A model generated the notes under the pieces. That model saw only the letters and a list, made by a program, of their open reading frames with translations. It did no database searches and had not been told where the DNA came from. The translations under genes and the position numbers were made by a program. Of a stretch of 64,000 nt of DNA, positions 38,942-47,795 are shown piece after piece (within the stretch, counting starts at the first letter, position 1; each line of letters begins with the position of its first letter). Source of the stretch: Variovorax paradoxus (lineage in GTDB: Bacteria; Pseudomonadota; Gammaproteobacteria; Burkholderiales; Burkholderiaceae_C); NCBI RefSeq assembly GCF_030815975.1, contig NZ_JAUSXL010000002.1:2170001-2234000 (forward strand), written 5' to 3'.

Positions 38942-40219
38942 CTAAGCGGTAACTGTTCCGCTGACCTCGCCCAGGCCGATGCGCACCGCGCCCGCGCGCT
39001 CGCAGTAGCCGCGAATCACCAGCGTGTCGCCGTCCTCGAGGAAGGTGCGCTTTTCGCCATTGGGCAGCGTGATCGGCTGCTTGCCGCCCTGCGTGAGTTC
39101 GATCAGCGAGCCGGCCTCGTCGGGCCGGGGGCCCGAGAGCGTGCCCGAGCCCAGCAGGTCGCCGGGCTGCAGGTTGCAGCCGTTCACCGTGTGGTGCGCG
39201 ACCAGTTGCGCGGCGGTCCAGTAGGCGGCCTCGGTGGTGTTGCCGCGCGTGAGGCGCGCTGGCGCCACGCCTTCGGCGCGCATCTTCGCGGTCTGCAGCA
39301 GCACCTCGAGCGTGATGTCGAGCGCGCCGCCTTCGCGGTTCGAAGGTGCGTCGAGGTACGCGAGCGGCTGCGGGTCTCCCGCGGGCCGTTCGAACCGGGC
39401 GCGGAACGGCGCCAGGGCTTCCATCGTCACGATCCACGGCGACAGCGTGCTTGCGAAATTCTTCGAGAGGAAGGGGCCGAGCGGCTGGTATTCCCAGGCC
39501 TGGATATCGCGCGCCGACCAGTCGTTGAGCAGCGTCACGCCGAACAGGTGCTCTTCGGCCTCGCCGATGGCAATCGGCTCGCCGAGCGCATTGCCGCGGC
39601 CGATGAAGAAGCCCAGCTCCAGCTCGTAGTCGAGCCGCTTCGACGGGCCGAAGCTGGGCTCCGCCGCATCGGGCGCCTTGGTCTGGCCCTGCGGCCGCTT
39701 GAAGACCTGCCCGCTCACGCCGATCGACGAGGCGCGGCCGTGATAGCCGATCGGCACCCACTTGTAGTTGGGCATCAGCGGCTGGTCGGGGCGGAACAGC
39801 TTGCCGATGGTGGTGGCGTGGTGGATGCCGGTGTAGAAGTCGGTGTAGTCGCCGATGCGGCAGGGCACGGTCATTTCAGCCTTGGCCTGCGGCAGCAGGG
39901 CCTTGCCGGACCACGCGGCCTGCTGGCCGCTGCCTTCGGCGAGGCCCGCGGAGATGGCCGCGCGCAGGGCCTGCCGCTCCTTCGCGCTCGCGCTCATCAG
40001 TGCATTCATGTCGTCGTTGTCGACCAGGCCGGCCGCCTTCAGGTCCAGCACCTGGTCGCCGATGGCCACGCCGATGCGGAAAGCATCGCTGCTGCTGCCC
40101 GCCGCGCGAAAGCGGCCGAAGGGCAGGTTCTGGATCGGGAAGTCGCAGCCGGCTTCGTTGGCCGAGGCGACCCAGCTGCGCAGCTTCGGGTCATGGGTGG
40201 CGTTGAGTGAGGGGGTCAT
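38942..40219 (-). CDS. fahA: Fumarylacetoacetase
   Basis: The last enzyme of tyrosine/homogentisate breakdown, splitting fumarylacetoacetate into fumarate and acetoacetate. The 425 residues show the N-terminal FAH domain (DFPIQNLPFGRF), then the catalytic region SDYTDFY-like YTDFYTGIHHA, PIGYHGRASSI, LDYELELGFFIGRGN, LLNDWSARDIQAWEYQPLGPF and GTLSGP. It lies 28 bases after hmgA. The maleylacetoacetate isomerase gene of the pathway is not in this window. Confidence 0.97.
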   Translation of the reverse strand: MTPSLNATHDPKLRSWVASANEAGCDFPIQNLPFGRFRAAGSSSDAFRIGVAIGDQVLDLKAAGLVDNDDMNALMSASAKERQALRAAISAGLAEGSGQQAAWSGKALLPQAKAEMTVPCRIGDYTDFYTGIHHATTIGKLFRPDQPLMPNYKWVPIGYHGRASSIGVSGQVFKRPQGQTKAPDAAEPSFGPSKRLDYELELGFFIGRGNALGEPIAIGEAEEHLFGVTLLNDWSARDIQAWEYQPLGPFLSKNFASTLSPWIVTMEALAPFRARFERPAGDPQPLAYLDAPSNREGGALDITLEVLLQTAKMRAEGVAPARLTRGNTTEAAYWTAAQLVAHHTVNGCNLQPGDLLGSGTLSGPRPDEAGSLIELTQGGKQPITLPNGEKRTFLEDGDTLVIRGYCERAGAVRIGLGEVSGTVTA

Positions 40220-40247
40220 GGATGTCTTTCTGTATTTGAGTCGGCGG

Positions 40248-41573
40248 TCAGGGCTTGAACTGGTCCTGGAGACCGGCCCAGCAATCCGCGTAGTCGGTGT
40301 CGAGCGCGGGGCTCTGGAGCGCGAAGTTCGTCGGAATGAAGCGGTAGCGGCTCTCGAACATGAAGGCCAGCGTGTTGTCGAGCTTGTGCGGCTTGAGGTC
40401 GGCGTGCGTGGCCTTGTCGAAGGCTTCCTCGTCGGGGCCGTGCGGCACCATGCAGTTGTGCAGGCTCGCGCCGCCGGGCTTGAAGCCGCCCGGCTTGGCG
40501 TCGTACTCGCCGAGTACCAGGCCCATGAATTCGCTCATGAGGTTGCGGTGGAACCATGGCGGGCGGAAGGTGTTTTCCATCACCATCCAGCGCGGCGGGA
40601 AGATCACGAAGTCGCAGTTCGCGGTGCCGGGCGTGTCGCTGGGCGAGGTCAGCACGGTGAAGATCGACGGATCGGGATGGTCGAAGCTGATGGAGCCGAT
40701 CACCATGAAGTTGGCCGTGTCGTACTTCACCGGCGCCAGGTTGCCGTGCCAGGCGACCACGTTGAAGGGCGACTGCTTGGCGGGCGCCTTCCAGAAGCGG
40801 CCGCCGAATTTCTTGACGAGCTCGTAGGCGCCTTCTTCGGTCTCGAACGCCGCCACGGGCGCCTGGAAGTCGCGCGCGTTGGCCAGGCCGTTCGAGCCGA
40901 TCGGGCCGAGTTCGGGCAGGCGGAAATGCGCGCCGTAGTTCTCGCAGACATAGCCGCGCGAGAGCCCATCGGGCAAGGCCACCTTGAAGGCCATGCCGCG
41001 CGGCAGCAGCGCGATTTCGCCGGGCTTCACGTCGAGCACGCCGAGCTCGGTGGTGATCACGAGGCGGCCCTTCTGCGGCACGATGAGCATTTCGCCGTCC
41101 GCGTTGACGAAGGCGCGGCGCTCCATCGAGCGGCCCGCAAGGTACATGAGCGAACCGATGCCGACCTGCGATTCGGCATCGCCGTTGGCCGCGATGGTGT
41201 GCATGCCGTCGATGAAGTCCACTTCGGCCGCGCCGCCGTCGAGCGGCAGCGGGTGCCAGCGCAGCGGCTCGGGCGGCAGCGCGATCTCGCGGTCGGCGCC
41301 GGTGGTCCAGTGCGCCTGCGCATAGGGCAGGTAGCGGCCCGGCACCACCGAGGGCTGCCGGCGGTACAGCCAGATGCGGCGGTTCTCGTGGCGCGGCGCG
41401 GTGAAGGCGGTGCCCGAGAGCAGCTCGGTGTAGAGGTCGAAGGGCGCGCGCTGCGGGTTGTTGCGGCCCTGCGGCAGGGCGCCCGCAACGGCTTCGGAGG
41501 CGTATTCGTTGCCGAAGCCGCTCAGGTAGTGCCGTTCGCGCACGGGCTCGGTATTGGCGCTCGGGTTTGTCAT
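40248..41573 (-). CDS. hmgA: Homogentisate 1,2-dioxygenase
   Basis: An iron(II) dioxygenase opening the ring of homogentisate to maleylacetoacetate. The 441 residues include [47 protein letters not shown] and the metal-ligand region [16 protein letters not shown]...[14 protein letters not shown] 41573 follows AAAGAGAACACC; a longer reading to 41702 lacks similarity. It is upstream of fahA and downstream of the DUF2783 gene in one minus-strand operon. Confidence 0.98.
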   Translation of the reverse strand: MTNPSANTEPVRERHYLSGFGNEYASEAVAGALPQGRNNPQRAPFDLYTELLSGTAFTAPRHENRRIWLYRRQPSVVPGRYLPYAQAHWTTGADREIALPPEPLRWHPLPLDGGAAEVDFIDGMHTIAANGDAESQVGIGSLMYLAGRSMERRAFVNADGEMLIVPQKGRLVITTELGVLDVKPGEIALLPRGMAFKVALPDGLSRGYVCENYGAHFRLPELGPIGSNGLANARDFQAPVAAFETEEGAYELVKKFGGRFWKAPAKQSPFNVVAWHGNLAPVKYDTANFMVIGSISFDHPDPSIFTVLTSPSDTPGTANCDFVIFPPRWMVMENTFRPPWFHRNLMSEFMGLVLGEYDAKPGGFKPGGASLHNCMVPHGPDEEAFDKATHADLKPHKLDNTLAFMFESRYRFIPTNFALQSPALDTDYADCWAGLQDQFKP

Positions 41574-41616
41574 GGTGTTCTCTTTCGAAAATCGGGGCGA
41601 TGAAGCTGGCCGGTGT

Positions 41617-41811
41617 TCAGCTGCTGCGCGCGGCCTCGAAGGCCTCGCGCAGCACGGCCAGCGAGCCGATGTGGTTGGCCAGCACCAGCACGAGGCGCGC
41701 ATTGAAGGCGTGGCTCTCCTCGGTGGAAAGCCCCTGGTGCGCTTCGATCAGCGCTTCGTAGAAGTCGTCGGGCGCCTCGAGGTTGGGGGCGGTGATCAGT
41801 TGTTGCTGCAT
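41617..41811 (-). CDS. DUF2783-type small protein
   Basis: A 64-residue protein ([26 protein letters not shown]...) of the DUF2783 type. These are small helical proteins usually encoded next to FAD-dependent aromatic hydroxylases, with no known activity. GAGGACCACC precedes ATG 41811, and the monooxygenase stop lies 8 bases upstream. An accessory role for the monooxygenase is likely. Confidence 0.8.
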   Translation of the reverse strand: MQQQLITAPNLEAPDDFYEALIEAHQGLSTEESHAFNARLVLVLANHIGSLAVLREAFEAARSS

Positions 41812-41819
41812 GGTGGTCC

Positions 41820-43457
41820 TCAAGCCTTGGCCAGTGCGCGGTCGACTGCCGCGCGGATGTCCGCCGCCCTGGGCTGGCGCCAGCGCGCGCAAACGTGCTG
41901 GTCGGGCCGCAGCAGGTAGACGGTGCCGGGTTGCGCGTCGTAGCGCTGCATGGCGAGTTCGCTGCCCGTTGCGCCGTTCTCGAGGCGCACCACGTGCAGC
42001 GGCAGGTCGCTGGCCCTCAGCTCGCCCAGGCTGCGTTCGGCCGTTTCGCCCCTGCCGAACACCAGCGCGGTGAACCGCGCCACATGGCATTCGCGCAGCA
42101 GCCAGCCGGTGCTGCCGTCGGCGCGCACGATGGGCGCATCGGCCGCCGCGGCGCCGGGCACCATCGCACCCGCGAACACATCGGCATCGGGCGTGTTGAG
42201 CGGCGAATCGCGCAGCACCGCCGGCACCGAGAGCCGCCCGCTGTTGACAAGGGTGCGCGCGAAGGCGTGGCGCTTCGTCAGCTCCAGCACCGCGTCGCGG
42301 AACAGCCGGCTCACCTCGCTCTTGGGCGTGATGAAGTCGGTGGCGCGCGTGGAGTGGCGGATGTTCTCGTCGGCGGCGTATTCGCGCTCGCTCGCATAGC
42401 TGTCGAGCAGCGCATCGGGCGCCTCGCCCTTGAGCACGGCTGCGAGCTTCCACGCGAGGTTGTCGGCGTCCTGCACGCCCGAGTTGGCACCGCGCGCGCC
42501 GAACGGCGACACGCCATGCGCCGAGTCGCCCGCGAACAGCACGCGGCCATGGCGGAAGCGCTCCATGCGCTGGCAGGCGAAGGTGTAGACGCTGGCCCAG
42601 CCGATCCGGAACTGCACGCTTTCCAGGCCGATGCTGTCGAGCAGCGCACGCACGCGCGGCGTGATGTTCTCGCTCTTGCGCTCCTCCACCGGGTCGGCGT
42701 CCCAGCCGAGCTGGAAGTCGACGCGCCACATGCCGTCGGCCTGCTTGTGCAGCAGTACGCTCTGGCCAGGGTGGAACGGCGGGTCGAACCAGAAGCGGCG
42801 CTCCACAGGCAGGTCCGCATCCATCGTGATGTCGGCGATCAGGAAGCGGTCGCGGAACACGCGGCCCTTGGCTTCGAGGCCCATCAGCTGCCGCAGGTTG
42901 GAGCGCGAGCCGTCGCAGGCGCCGACGTGATCGGCGGCCAGCCGGTAGCCGCCCTCGGGCGTTTCGATAGTCAGCACCGCGCCGTCGTCGCGCGGCTTGA
43001 TGCCCGTCACCTTGTGGTTCCAGCGCAGGTCGATCAGCGGCAGCGCGGCGGCGCGCTCGACGAGATAGCCCTCGACGTAATACTGCTGCAGGTTGATGAA
43101 GGCCGGGCGCTCGTGGCCGGGCTCGGGCAGCAGGTCGAAGCGATAGACCTGCTCGTCGTGGAAGAACACCTTGCCCACGTGCCACGACACGCCCTTGTCG
43201 ACCATGCGGTCGCCGCAGCCGAGGCGGTCGAAGATCTCGAGCGTGCGCTTGGCAAAGCAGATCGCGCGCGAGCCGCTGGAGAGCGTGTTGTCGTTGTCGA
43301 GCAGCACCACCGGAATCTCGCGCAGTGCGAGGTCGATGGCCAGCGTGAGGCCGACCGGGCCGGCGCCGACGATCACGACCGGGTGACGGGCGGGCGTGGC
43401 CGCGTCCTGGTCGGCGTGGCGCCTGTAGTCGAAGCGCAGGCTTTGATAGTCGATCAC
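41820..43457 (-). CDS. FAD-dependent aromatic monooxygenase
   Basis: A class A flavoprotein hydroxylase of about 545 residues. The FAD-binding GXGXXG is VIVGAGPVGLTLAIDL, then VGACDGSRSNLR (DG motif) and VLFAGDSAHGVSPFGARGANSGVQDADNLAWKL (GD motif). The C-terminal thioredoxin-like region resembles phenol hydroxylase/MhpA-type enzymes. I start it at GTG 43457, with GGAG 9 bases upstream, because everything beyond to 43676 is REP-like repeat. Placement before hmgA-fahA suggests it feeds homogentisate, for instance by hydroxylating a hydroxyphenylacetate; this is inference. Confidence 0.87.
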   Translation of the reverse strand: MIDYQSLRFDYRRHADQDAATPARHPVVIVGAGPVGLTLAIDLALREIPVVLLDNDNTLSSGSRAICFAKRTLEIFDRLGCGDRMVDKGVSWHVGKVFFHDEQVYRFDLLPEPGHERPAFINLQQYYVEGYLVERAAALPLIDLRWNHKVTGIKPRDDGAVLTIETPEGGYRLAADHVGACDGSRSNLRQLMGLEAKGRVFRDRFLIADITMDADLPVERRFWFDPPFHPGQSVLLHKQADGMWRVDFQLGWDADPVEERKSENITPRVRALLDSIGLESVQFRIGWASVYTFACQRMERFRHGRVLFAGDSAHGVSPFGARGANSGVQDADNLAWKLAAVLKGEAPDALLDSYASEREYAADENIRHSTRATDFITPKSEVSRLFRDAVLELTKRHAFARTLVNSGRLSVPAVLRDSPLNTPDADVFAGAMVPGAAAADAPIVRADGSTGWLLRECHVARFTALVFGRGETAERSLGELRASDLPLHVVRLENGATGSELAMQRYDAQPGTVYLLRPDQHVCARWRQPRAADIRAAVDRALAKA

Positions 43458-43484
43458 GTTTTGTCTCCGTGTCTTTGTATTGCT

Positions 43485-43582
43485 CCTTCCCCCCTCTGGG
43501 GGAAGGCTGGGATGGGGGCTGGCGGCGCGCGAGACTGGCGCTCTGCCTGCCCCCACCCCAACCCTCCCCCGAAAGGGGAGGG
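43485..43582. repeat. REP-like double hairpin (family A, diverged copy 3)
   Basis: CCTTCCCCC/GGGGGAAGG (43485-43506) and CCCTCCCC/GGGGAGGG (43562-43582) form two hairpins flanking an inverted GGGATGGGGGC/GCCCCCACCCC pair. The layout is the same as in the other family A copies but with different stem sequences. It lies within an operon, between the MBL and monooxygenase genes, so it may modulate their relative expression. Confidence 0.72.
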
Positions 43583-43593
43583 AGCAAGGCCGG

Positions 43594-44553
43594 TCAGCCT
43601 TCGAGCGCCTTCCACATCTCCACGTCCCGCTCGGCCGTCCACACGCGCGGATCGGCATGGCCCGAGGCTTCGTCATACGCGCGGCTCACGTCGAAGGGCA
43701 TGCAGTGGTCGAAGATCACCCACTGGCTGTACTTGGGGCTCAGCTTCGCGTAGGTGTCCTTGTAGACGGTGTTCAGGTCGCGCCCGGCCTTCACGCCTTC
43801 CTGCACGCTGGCGTACACGTCGGAGATGAAGTCGCGCGTGCCGGCCAGGCCTTCGGCCACCTCGGCCGGCGTGGTGAGCGCGGCGCCGCGGCCCGGCACC
43901 AGCGCGGCGGGCTTGAGCGCGGCGATGTTGTCCAGCGTCTGCGGCCAGTCCTTGAAATAGGCATCGCCCGCATAGGGCGTGGCGCCGAACTCCACCAGGT
44001 CGCCCGACAGCAGCGTGCGCTCCTGCGGCAGCCAGACGACCGTGTCGCCCTTGGTGTGGCCGCGGCCCAACTGGATCAGTTGCACCTCGAGCTTGCCGAG
44101 CCACAGCGTCATCTTTCCGGTGAAGGTCATGGTCGGCCAGGTCAGGCCCGGCGGCACGGTCTCGACGTTCTGGAACAGGCGCGGAAAGCGGCCGATCTCG
44201 CTGGCCTTGTCCTGCTCGCCGCGCTCCACAATCAGGTCGCGCGTGTCCTGGCTGGCCAGGATGTGCTCGGCTCCGTAGCCGGCCGCGCCCAGCACGCGCA
44301 CCGCGTGGTAGTGCGTGAGCACCACGTACTTGATGGGCTTGTCGGTCACTTCGCGGATGCGGCGCACCACGTCGGCCGCCATGGCGGGCGTGGCCTGGGT
44401 GTCGGCCACCAGCACGCAGTCGTCGCCGATGACGATGCCGGTGTTGGGGTCGCCCTCGGCGGTGTAGGCCCAGGCATGCTCCGAGATCTGGCTGAAGGTG
44501 ATCTTCTTCTCTTCCATGTCGGCCTGGCTGGCGAACTTCTTGGCTTGGCTCAT
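43594..44553 (-). CDS. MBL-fold metallohydrolase-like protein, altered metal motif
   Basis: A 319-residue metallo-beta-lactamase-fold protein. The usual HxHxDH zinc motif reads THYHAVRVLG: the two N-terminal histidines remain but Asp and the third His are replaced. Downstream ligands appear kept (LGRGHTKGDT, LLSGDLVEFG, IFDHCMPFD), so at least one metal site may persist. ATG 44553 is preceded by GGAGACACACG. It is the first gene of the operon leading to the monooxygenase, hmgA and fahA. The substrate is unknown; an ester or lactone hydrolase in aromatic catabolism is plausible. Confidence 0.85.
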   Translation of the reverse strand: MSQAKKFASQADMEEKKITFSQISEHAWAYTAEGDPNTGIVIGDDCVLVADTQATPAMAADVVRRIREVTDKPIKYVVLTHYHAVRVLGAAGYGAEHILASQDTRDLIVERGEQDKASEIGRFPRLFQNVETVPPGLTWPTMTFTGKMTLWLGKLEVQLIQLGRGHTKGDTVVWLPQERTLLSGDLVEFGATPYAGDAYFKDWPQTLDNIAALKPAALVPGRGAALTTPAEVAEGLAGTRDFISDVYASVQEGVKAGRDLNTVYKDTYAKLSPKYSQWVIFDHCMPFDVSRAYDEASGHADPRVWTAERDVEMWKALEG

Positions 44554-44596
44554 CGTGTGTCTCCGTCGGGTGGATCGAAATTTTGATTCGTCTAAA

Positions 44597-44610
44597 GCAA
44601 ATTGATTTGC
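44597..44610. promoter_or_regulatory. Candidate IclR operator palindrome
   Basis: GCAAAT-TG-ATTTGC is a perfect 6-bp-arm inverted repeat in an AT-rich divergent gap, 44 bases upstream of the MBL gene start. A second palindrome, TTCATGAA, lies at 44665-44672 nearer the iclR start. Either could bind the IclR regulator. Confidence 0.5.
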
Positions 44611-44698
44611 GGTTAACGAATTGCTGAAGTGTAAGCCCGAGATCAGTTCATGTCTAATCCCTTCTTCATGAACGAACAATCAGACGCCAAGGCGGGCC

Positions 44699-45562
44699 AT
44701 GGCAGCCAATGACCCCGACCGCGCCGCCCAGCGCGGCATCCAGAGCATCGAAGTGGGTGGCCAGCTGCTGCGCGCGCTGGTGCACCACGGCCGGCCGATG
44801 GCGCTGAAAGACCTGGCGCGCGAAGCCGACATGACGGCCGCCAAGGCCCATCCCTACATGGTGAGCTTCGGGCGGCTGGGCCTGATCGAGCAGGACCGCG
44901 CCAGCGGCCACTATCTGCTCGGCCCGCTGGCCTTGCAACTGGGGCTCATCAGCCTGCAGCAGGCCGATCCGGTGCACATTGCGACGCCGCTCATTGCCGA
45001 GGTCGCGCAGCGCATCGGCCACACGGTGGCGCTCGCGGTCTGGGGCGCGCGCGGCGCCACCATCGTGCGCACGGCCGAATCGCCGTCGCCGGTGCACGTG
45101 AACATGCGGCACGGCACGGTGTTCTCGCTCACCAACACCGCCTCGGGCCGCATCTTTGCCGCCTATCTGGAGGCCGGGACGGTGCGGCAACTGCTCGACG
45201 CCGAGCGCCAGCGGCAGAAGCAGCGCAAGGCCGGCGAAGAGCCGCCCGCGGCCGGCATGCCACCGCAGCCGCCGCTGCCTTCGTGGAGCGAATTCGAGCG
45301 CCAGCTGCAGGAAGTGCGCGTGCACGGCATCAGCCGCTCGGAGGGCGAGGTGATCGAGGGCGTGAGCGCCATGGCGGCGCCGGTGTTTGACCACACGGGC
45401 GCCATCGTGCTGTCGGTCACGGCCATCGGCCCGGCTGCCATCTTCGACACCGCCTGGGACGGCCAGATCGCACGCGCGCTCAAGGCCTGCGCGGGCAAGG
45501 TCTCTGCGCGGCTGGGCGCAACCTCTGCCGGAAAAAAGGCTTCCGCACCCCTGGATCCATGA
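44699..45562 (+). CDS. IclR-family transcriptional regulator
   Basis: A 287-residue regulator with an N-terminal winged helix (QSIEVGGQLLRALVHHGRPMALKDLAREADMTAAKAHPYMVSF) and an IclR effector domain (VALAVWGARGATIVRTAES, NTASGRIFAAYL). An insertion rich in Pro/Gln/Arg lies around residues 168-190. It is divergent from the MBL/monooxygenase/hmgA/fahA operon and probably controls it in response to an aromatic acid. Its stop overlaps the sirtuin start. Confidence 0.9.
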   Translation: MAANDPDRAAQRGIQSIEVGGQLLRALVHHGRPMALKDLAREADMTAAKAHPYMVSFGRLGLIEQDRASGHYLLGPLALQLGLISLQQADPVHIATPLIAEVAQRIGHTVALAVWGARGATIVRTAESPSPVHVNMRHGTVFSLTNTASGRIFAAYLEAGTVRQLLDAERQRQKQRKAGEEPPAAGMPPQPPLPSWSEFERQLQEVRVHGISRSEGEVIEGVSAMAAPVFDHTGAIVLSVTAIGPAAIFDTAWDGQIARALKACAGKVSARLGATSAGKKASAPLDP

Positions 45563-46305
45563 GCCTGGGCACCGCTTCTTCCTCCGCCTCCTCTGTCGAA
45601 TCCGCCATCGCCCTGCTGGGCGCCGCCCGGCGCATCGCCGTGCTGTCCGGCGCGGGGCTGTCCAGGGCCTCGGGCATTCCGACCTACCGCGACGCCGACG
45701 GCCTCTGGATGAACCAGAACGCACTGCAGTTCTCCCATGCCGAAGACCTGCAGCGCGACCCCAAGGGCTTCACCCGCTTCTGGGCCCGGCGGCTTTCCAC
45801 CGTCGAGGCCGCGCAGCCGAACCCCGGGCACACGGCGCTCGCGCTGCTGCAGCGGCTGCGCCCGGCCACGCGCCTCATCACGCAGAACGTCGACGGCCTG
45901 CTTTCGATCGCGGGCGGGCTGGACGTGCTCGAACTGCATGGCTCGCTGCGCCGGTGGCGCTGCGACCACTGCGGCAACCGCCGCGGGCCCTGGCCCTTTC
46001 ACCGCTGCATGCGCTGCGCCTCGCGCGCCCGGCCCGATGTCGTGATGTTCGGCGAGATGCTGAACCACGGCGTGCTGCACGATGCCCAGGTGGCCGCGCA
46101 GGAATCGGACGTGTTCATGGTGATCGGCAGCACGGCCGTGGTCTATCCGGCGGCCGAACTGCCGCAGCTGGCGATGGCCCGCGGCAGCCAACTGGTCACG
46201 CTCAACATGGAGCCGCTGCCGCACCTGGACGCGGCGGCCTCGGTGGTCCTGCGCGGCGCGGCGGAGGTGCTGCTGCCGCAATTGGTGGCGGGAATCGGCG
46301 GCTAG
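45559..46305 (+). CDS. Sirtuin-family NAD-dependent protein deacylase
   Basis: A 248-residue Sir2-type enzyme. It has the NAD motif AVLSGAGLSRASGIPTYRD (residues about 30-48), TQNVDGL, catalytic His in LELHGSLRRW, zinc Cys pairs CDHCG and CMRC, and PDVVMFGEML. It should remove acyl groups from protein lysines using NAD. ATG 45559 overlaps the iclR stop (ATGA), a coupling not expected from function. It ends tail-to-tail with the GFA gene, whose stop overlaps by four bases. Confidence 0.9.
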   Translation: MSLGTASSSASSVESAIALLGAARRIAVLSGAGLSRASGIPTYRDADGLWMNQNALQFSHAEDLQRDPKGFTRFWARRLSTVEAAQPNPGHTALALLQRLRPATRLITQNVDGLLSIAGGLDVLELHGSLRRWRCDHCGNRRGPWPFHRCMRCASRARPDVVMFGEMLNHGVLHDAQVAAQESDVFMVIGSTAVVYPAAELPQLAMARGSQLVTLNMEPLPHLDAAASVVLRGAAEVLLPQLVAGIGG

Positions 46306-46814
46306 CTTTCGGAAGCCCTGGCCTCGCGCAGCGTATGCCAACGCGCGAGGCTTGCGGCAGGCCAGTACGCCTCGCGCTCATAGTATTCGGCCACCGCTGG
46401 CGTTTCGGGCGGCAGCACCACCCAGGGCTGCTTCGACATCGTGAAAATGTGCAGGTCCGGCGGCAGTCGGTCGGGCGTATCGAGTGTGCCCACGCGCACG
46501 AAGCACACGGCATCGCCCGCACCGGCGTAGTGGCTCCAGAGCGCGACACGGCAATGGGGGCAGCGAACGTACTTCTGGCCGCGTCCGCTGGCCGAAGGCG
46601 TCAGCACCACATCGACGGTGCCTTGCAGCAGTTGCATGTGCGCGGGTTCGATCAAGGCGTTGAGCGCGAAGGACGAGCCCGTTTCGCGTTGGCACCAGCG
46701 GCAATGGCAGCAGTGCACGAACAGCGGCGCAGCCGTCATGCGGTAGCGCACGGCGCCGCAAGTGCAGCCCCCGTCGAGGGGCACGAAGTCATTGCCGTCA
46801 ACAGCGGCGGCCAT
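46302..46814 (-). CDS. GFA-family (glutathione-dependent formaldehyde-activating-like) protein
   Basis: A 170-residue zinc protein of the GFA/CENP-V fold. Cys motifs are GGCTCGAVRYR, HCCHCRWCQRETGS and VRCPHCRVALW, the usual ligand set. Members were named after an enzyme that joins glutathione and formaldehyde, but most are uncharacterised, so no activity is claimed. It lies 22 bases after the small membrane-protein gene; whether they share a transcript is unclear. Confidence 0.88.
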   Translation of the reverse strand: MAAAVDGNDFVPLDGGCTCGAVRYRMTAAPLFVHCCHCRWCQRETGSSFALNALIEPAHMQLLQGTVDVVLTPSASGRGQKYVRCPHCRVALWSHYAGAGDAVCFVRVGTLDTPDRLPPDLHIFTMSKQPWVVLPPETPAVAEYYEREAYWPAASLARWHTLREARASES

Positions 46815-46836
46815 GGTGCTTTCCTGAAAGGGCCGC

Positions 46837-47058
46837 TCAGCCCTTCTTGCCCCCCAGCAGCACCAGCGCCCCGCCCACCACGATGGCGGCCACGCTGGCC
46901 CAGGCCGGGAAGTTGACCTGCTGCTTCTCTTTCACCGAGAACTCCAGCGGCCCCAGCTTGGCCTGGTGCGTTTCCTTCGTGAAGCTGAAGCCGCCCAGGC
47001 CGAGGCCCGCGATGCCTGCGACGACGAGCAGGATGCCGATGATGCGTGTTGCGTTCAT
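46837..47058 (-). CDS. Small two-TM membrane protein
   Basis: A 73-residue protein with two membrane segments (residues about 5-21 and 49-67) around a polar loop (FTKETHQAKLGPLEFSVKEKQQ) and a Lys-rich end. It resembles DUF3185-type proteins. GGAGGAGAACTCACC before ATG 47058 is a strong ribosome site, so I prefer it to the longer start at 47085. Function unknown. Confidence 0.78.
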   Translation of the reverse strand: MNATRIIGILLVVAGIAGLGLGGFSFTKETHQAKLGPLEFSVKEKQQVNFPAWASVAAIVVGGALVLLGGKKG

Positions 47059-47112
47059 GGTGAGTTCTCCTCCGTTGATGATCAAAAGGCGGCTCGGGCC
47101 GAAGTCGAGAGC

Positions 47113-47781
47113 CTACTGCCGCGGCAGCTGGTCCACCCACTGCACGATCTCGGCCACGGCCGCATCGGTGGCCGCGGCCAGTGCCTTGACGCCGCCGGGC
47201 GCATCGGCGCTCGGGGCCGGCCGGCGCACGGTGAAGCTGCGCTGGCCCAGCACGCGGTCGCCGCCCGTGGTGCCGCGGATCAGCGTGGCGCGCATGCGGA
47301 CCAGGCCGGTGCTGCTGCCGGCCGATTCGAAGTAGTGGCTGAACTCGTCGAGCGAGATGCGCAGCGTGTCGGGCACCTTGCCCTCGGCGCGTGCGATGGT
47401 CGCGCTTTCTTCCGGGCCGAGCACGGTGCGCCGCTCGGCCAGCGCGTCGCGCAGCCGCTGGCGCAGCAGCTGGGCCGGCGGCAGGCTCCAGCGCGATTGG
47501 CCGTAGGGACGCAACTCGTTGGCATCGGCATAGCCGAGCCGGTAGAGGATCTGCGTGCCGTCGAGCCGCGTATTGCTCTCGATCTCGGCCAGCGCGAGCG
47601 TGGGCAATGCGGCGGCGGGCGGGTTGGCGGCGCTGGCCGATGCGGCAAGCCCGGGACCGAAGTCGTACAGCGTGGCGCGTGCGGGCTTGTCGGGCAGCGC
47701 GCCGCAGCCGGCCAGCAGCAGCGCCAGGCCGATGCCGATGCAGGCGGCAAGGCTCGGGCGGGAGGGAGTGGCGGTCTTCAT
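47113..47781 (-). CDS. ABC-type transport auxiliary lipoprotein (PqiC-like)
   Basis: A 222-residue lipoprotein: signal GIGLALLLAGC with lipobox LAGC, then a PqiC/YmbA-type domain (IESNTRLDGTQILYRLGYADANELRPYGQSRW, LRISLDEFSHYFES). It is thought to help an MCE transporter at the outer membrane. ATG 47781 fits a normal signal peptide; an earlier ATG at 47793 only adds MMMT. It is the last gene of the Mla-like operon. Confidence 0.87.
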   Translation of the reverse strand: MKTATPSRPSLAACIGIGLALLLAGCGALPDKPARATLYDFGPGLAASASAANPPAAALPTLALAEIESNTRLDGTQILYRLGYADANELRPYGQSRWSLPPAQLLRQRLRDALAERRTVLGPEESATIARAEGKVPDTLRISLDEFSHYFESAGSSTGLVRMRATLIRGTTGGDRVLGQRSFTVRRPAPSADAPGGVKALAAATDAAVAEIVQWVDQLPRQ

Positions 47782-47795
47782 GGTCATCATCACCT

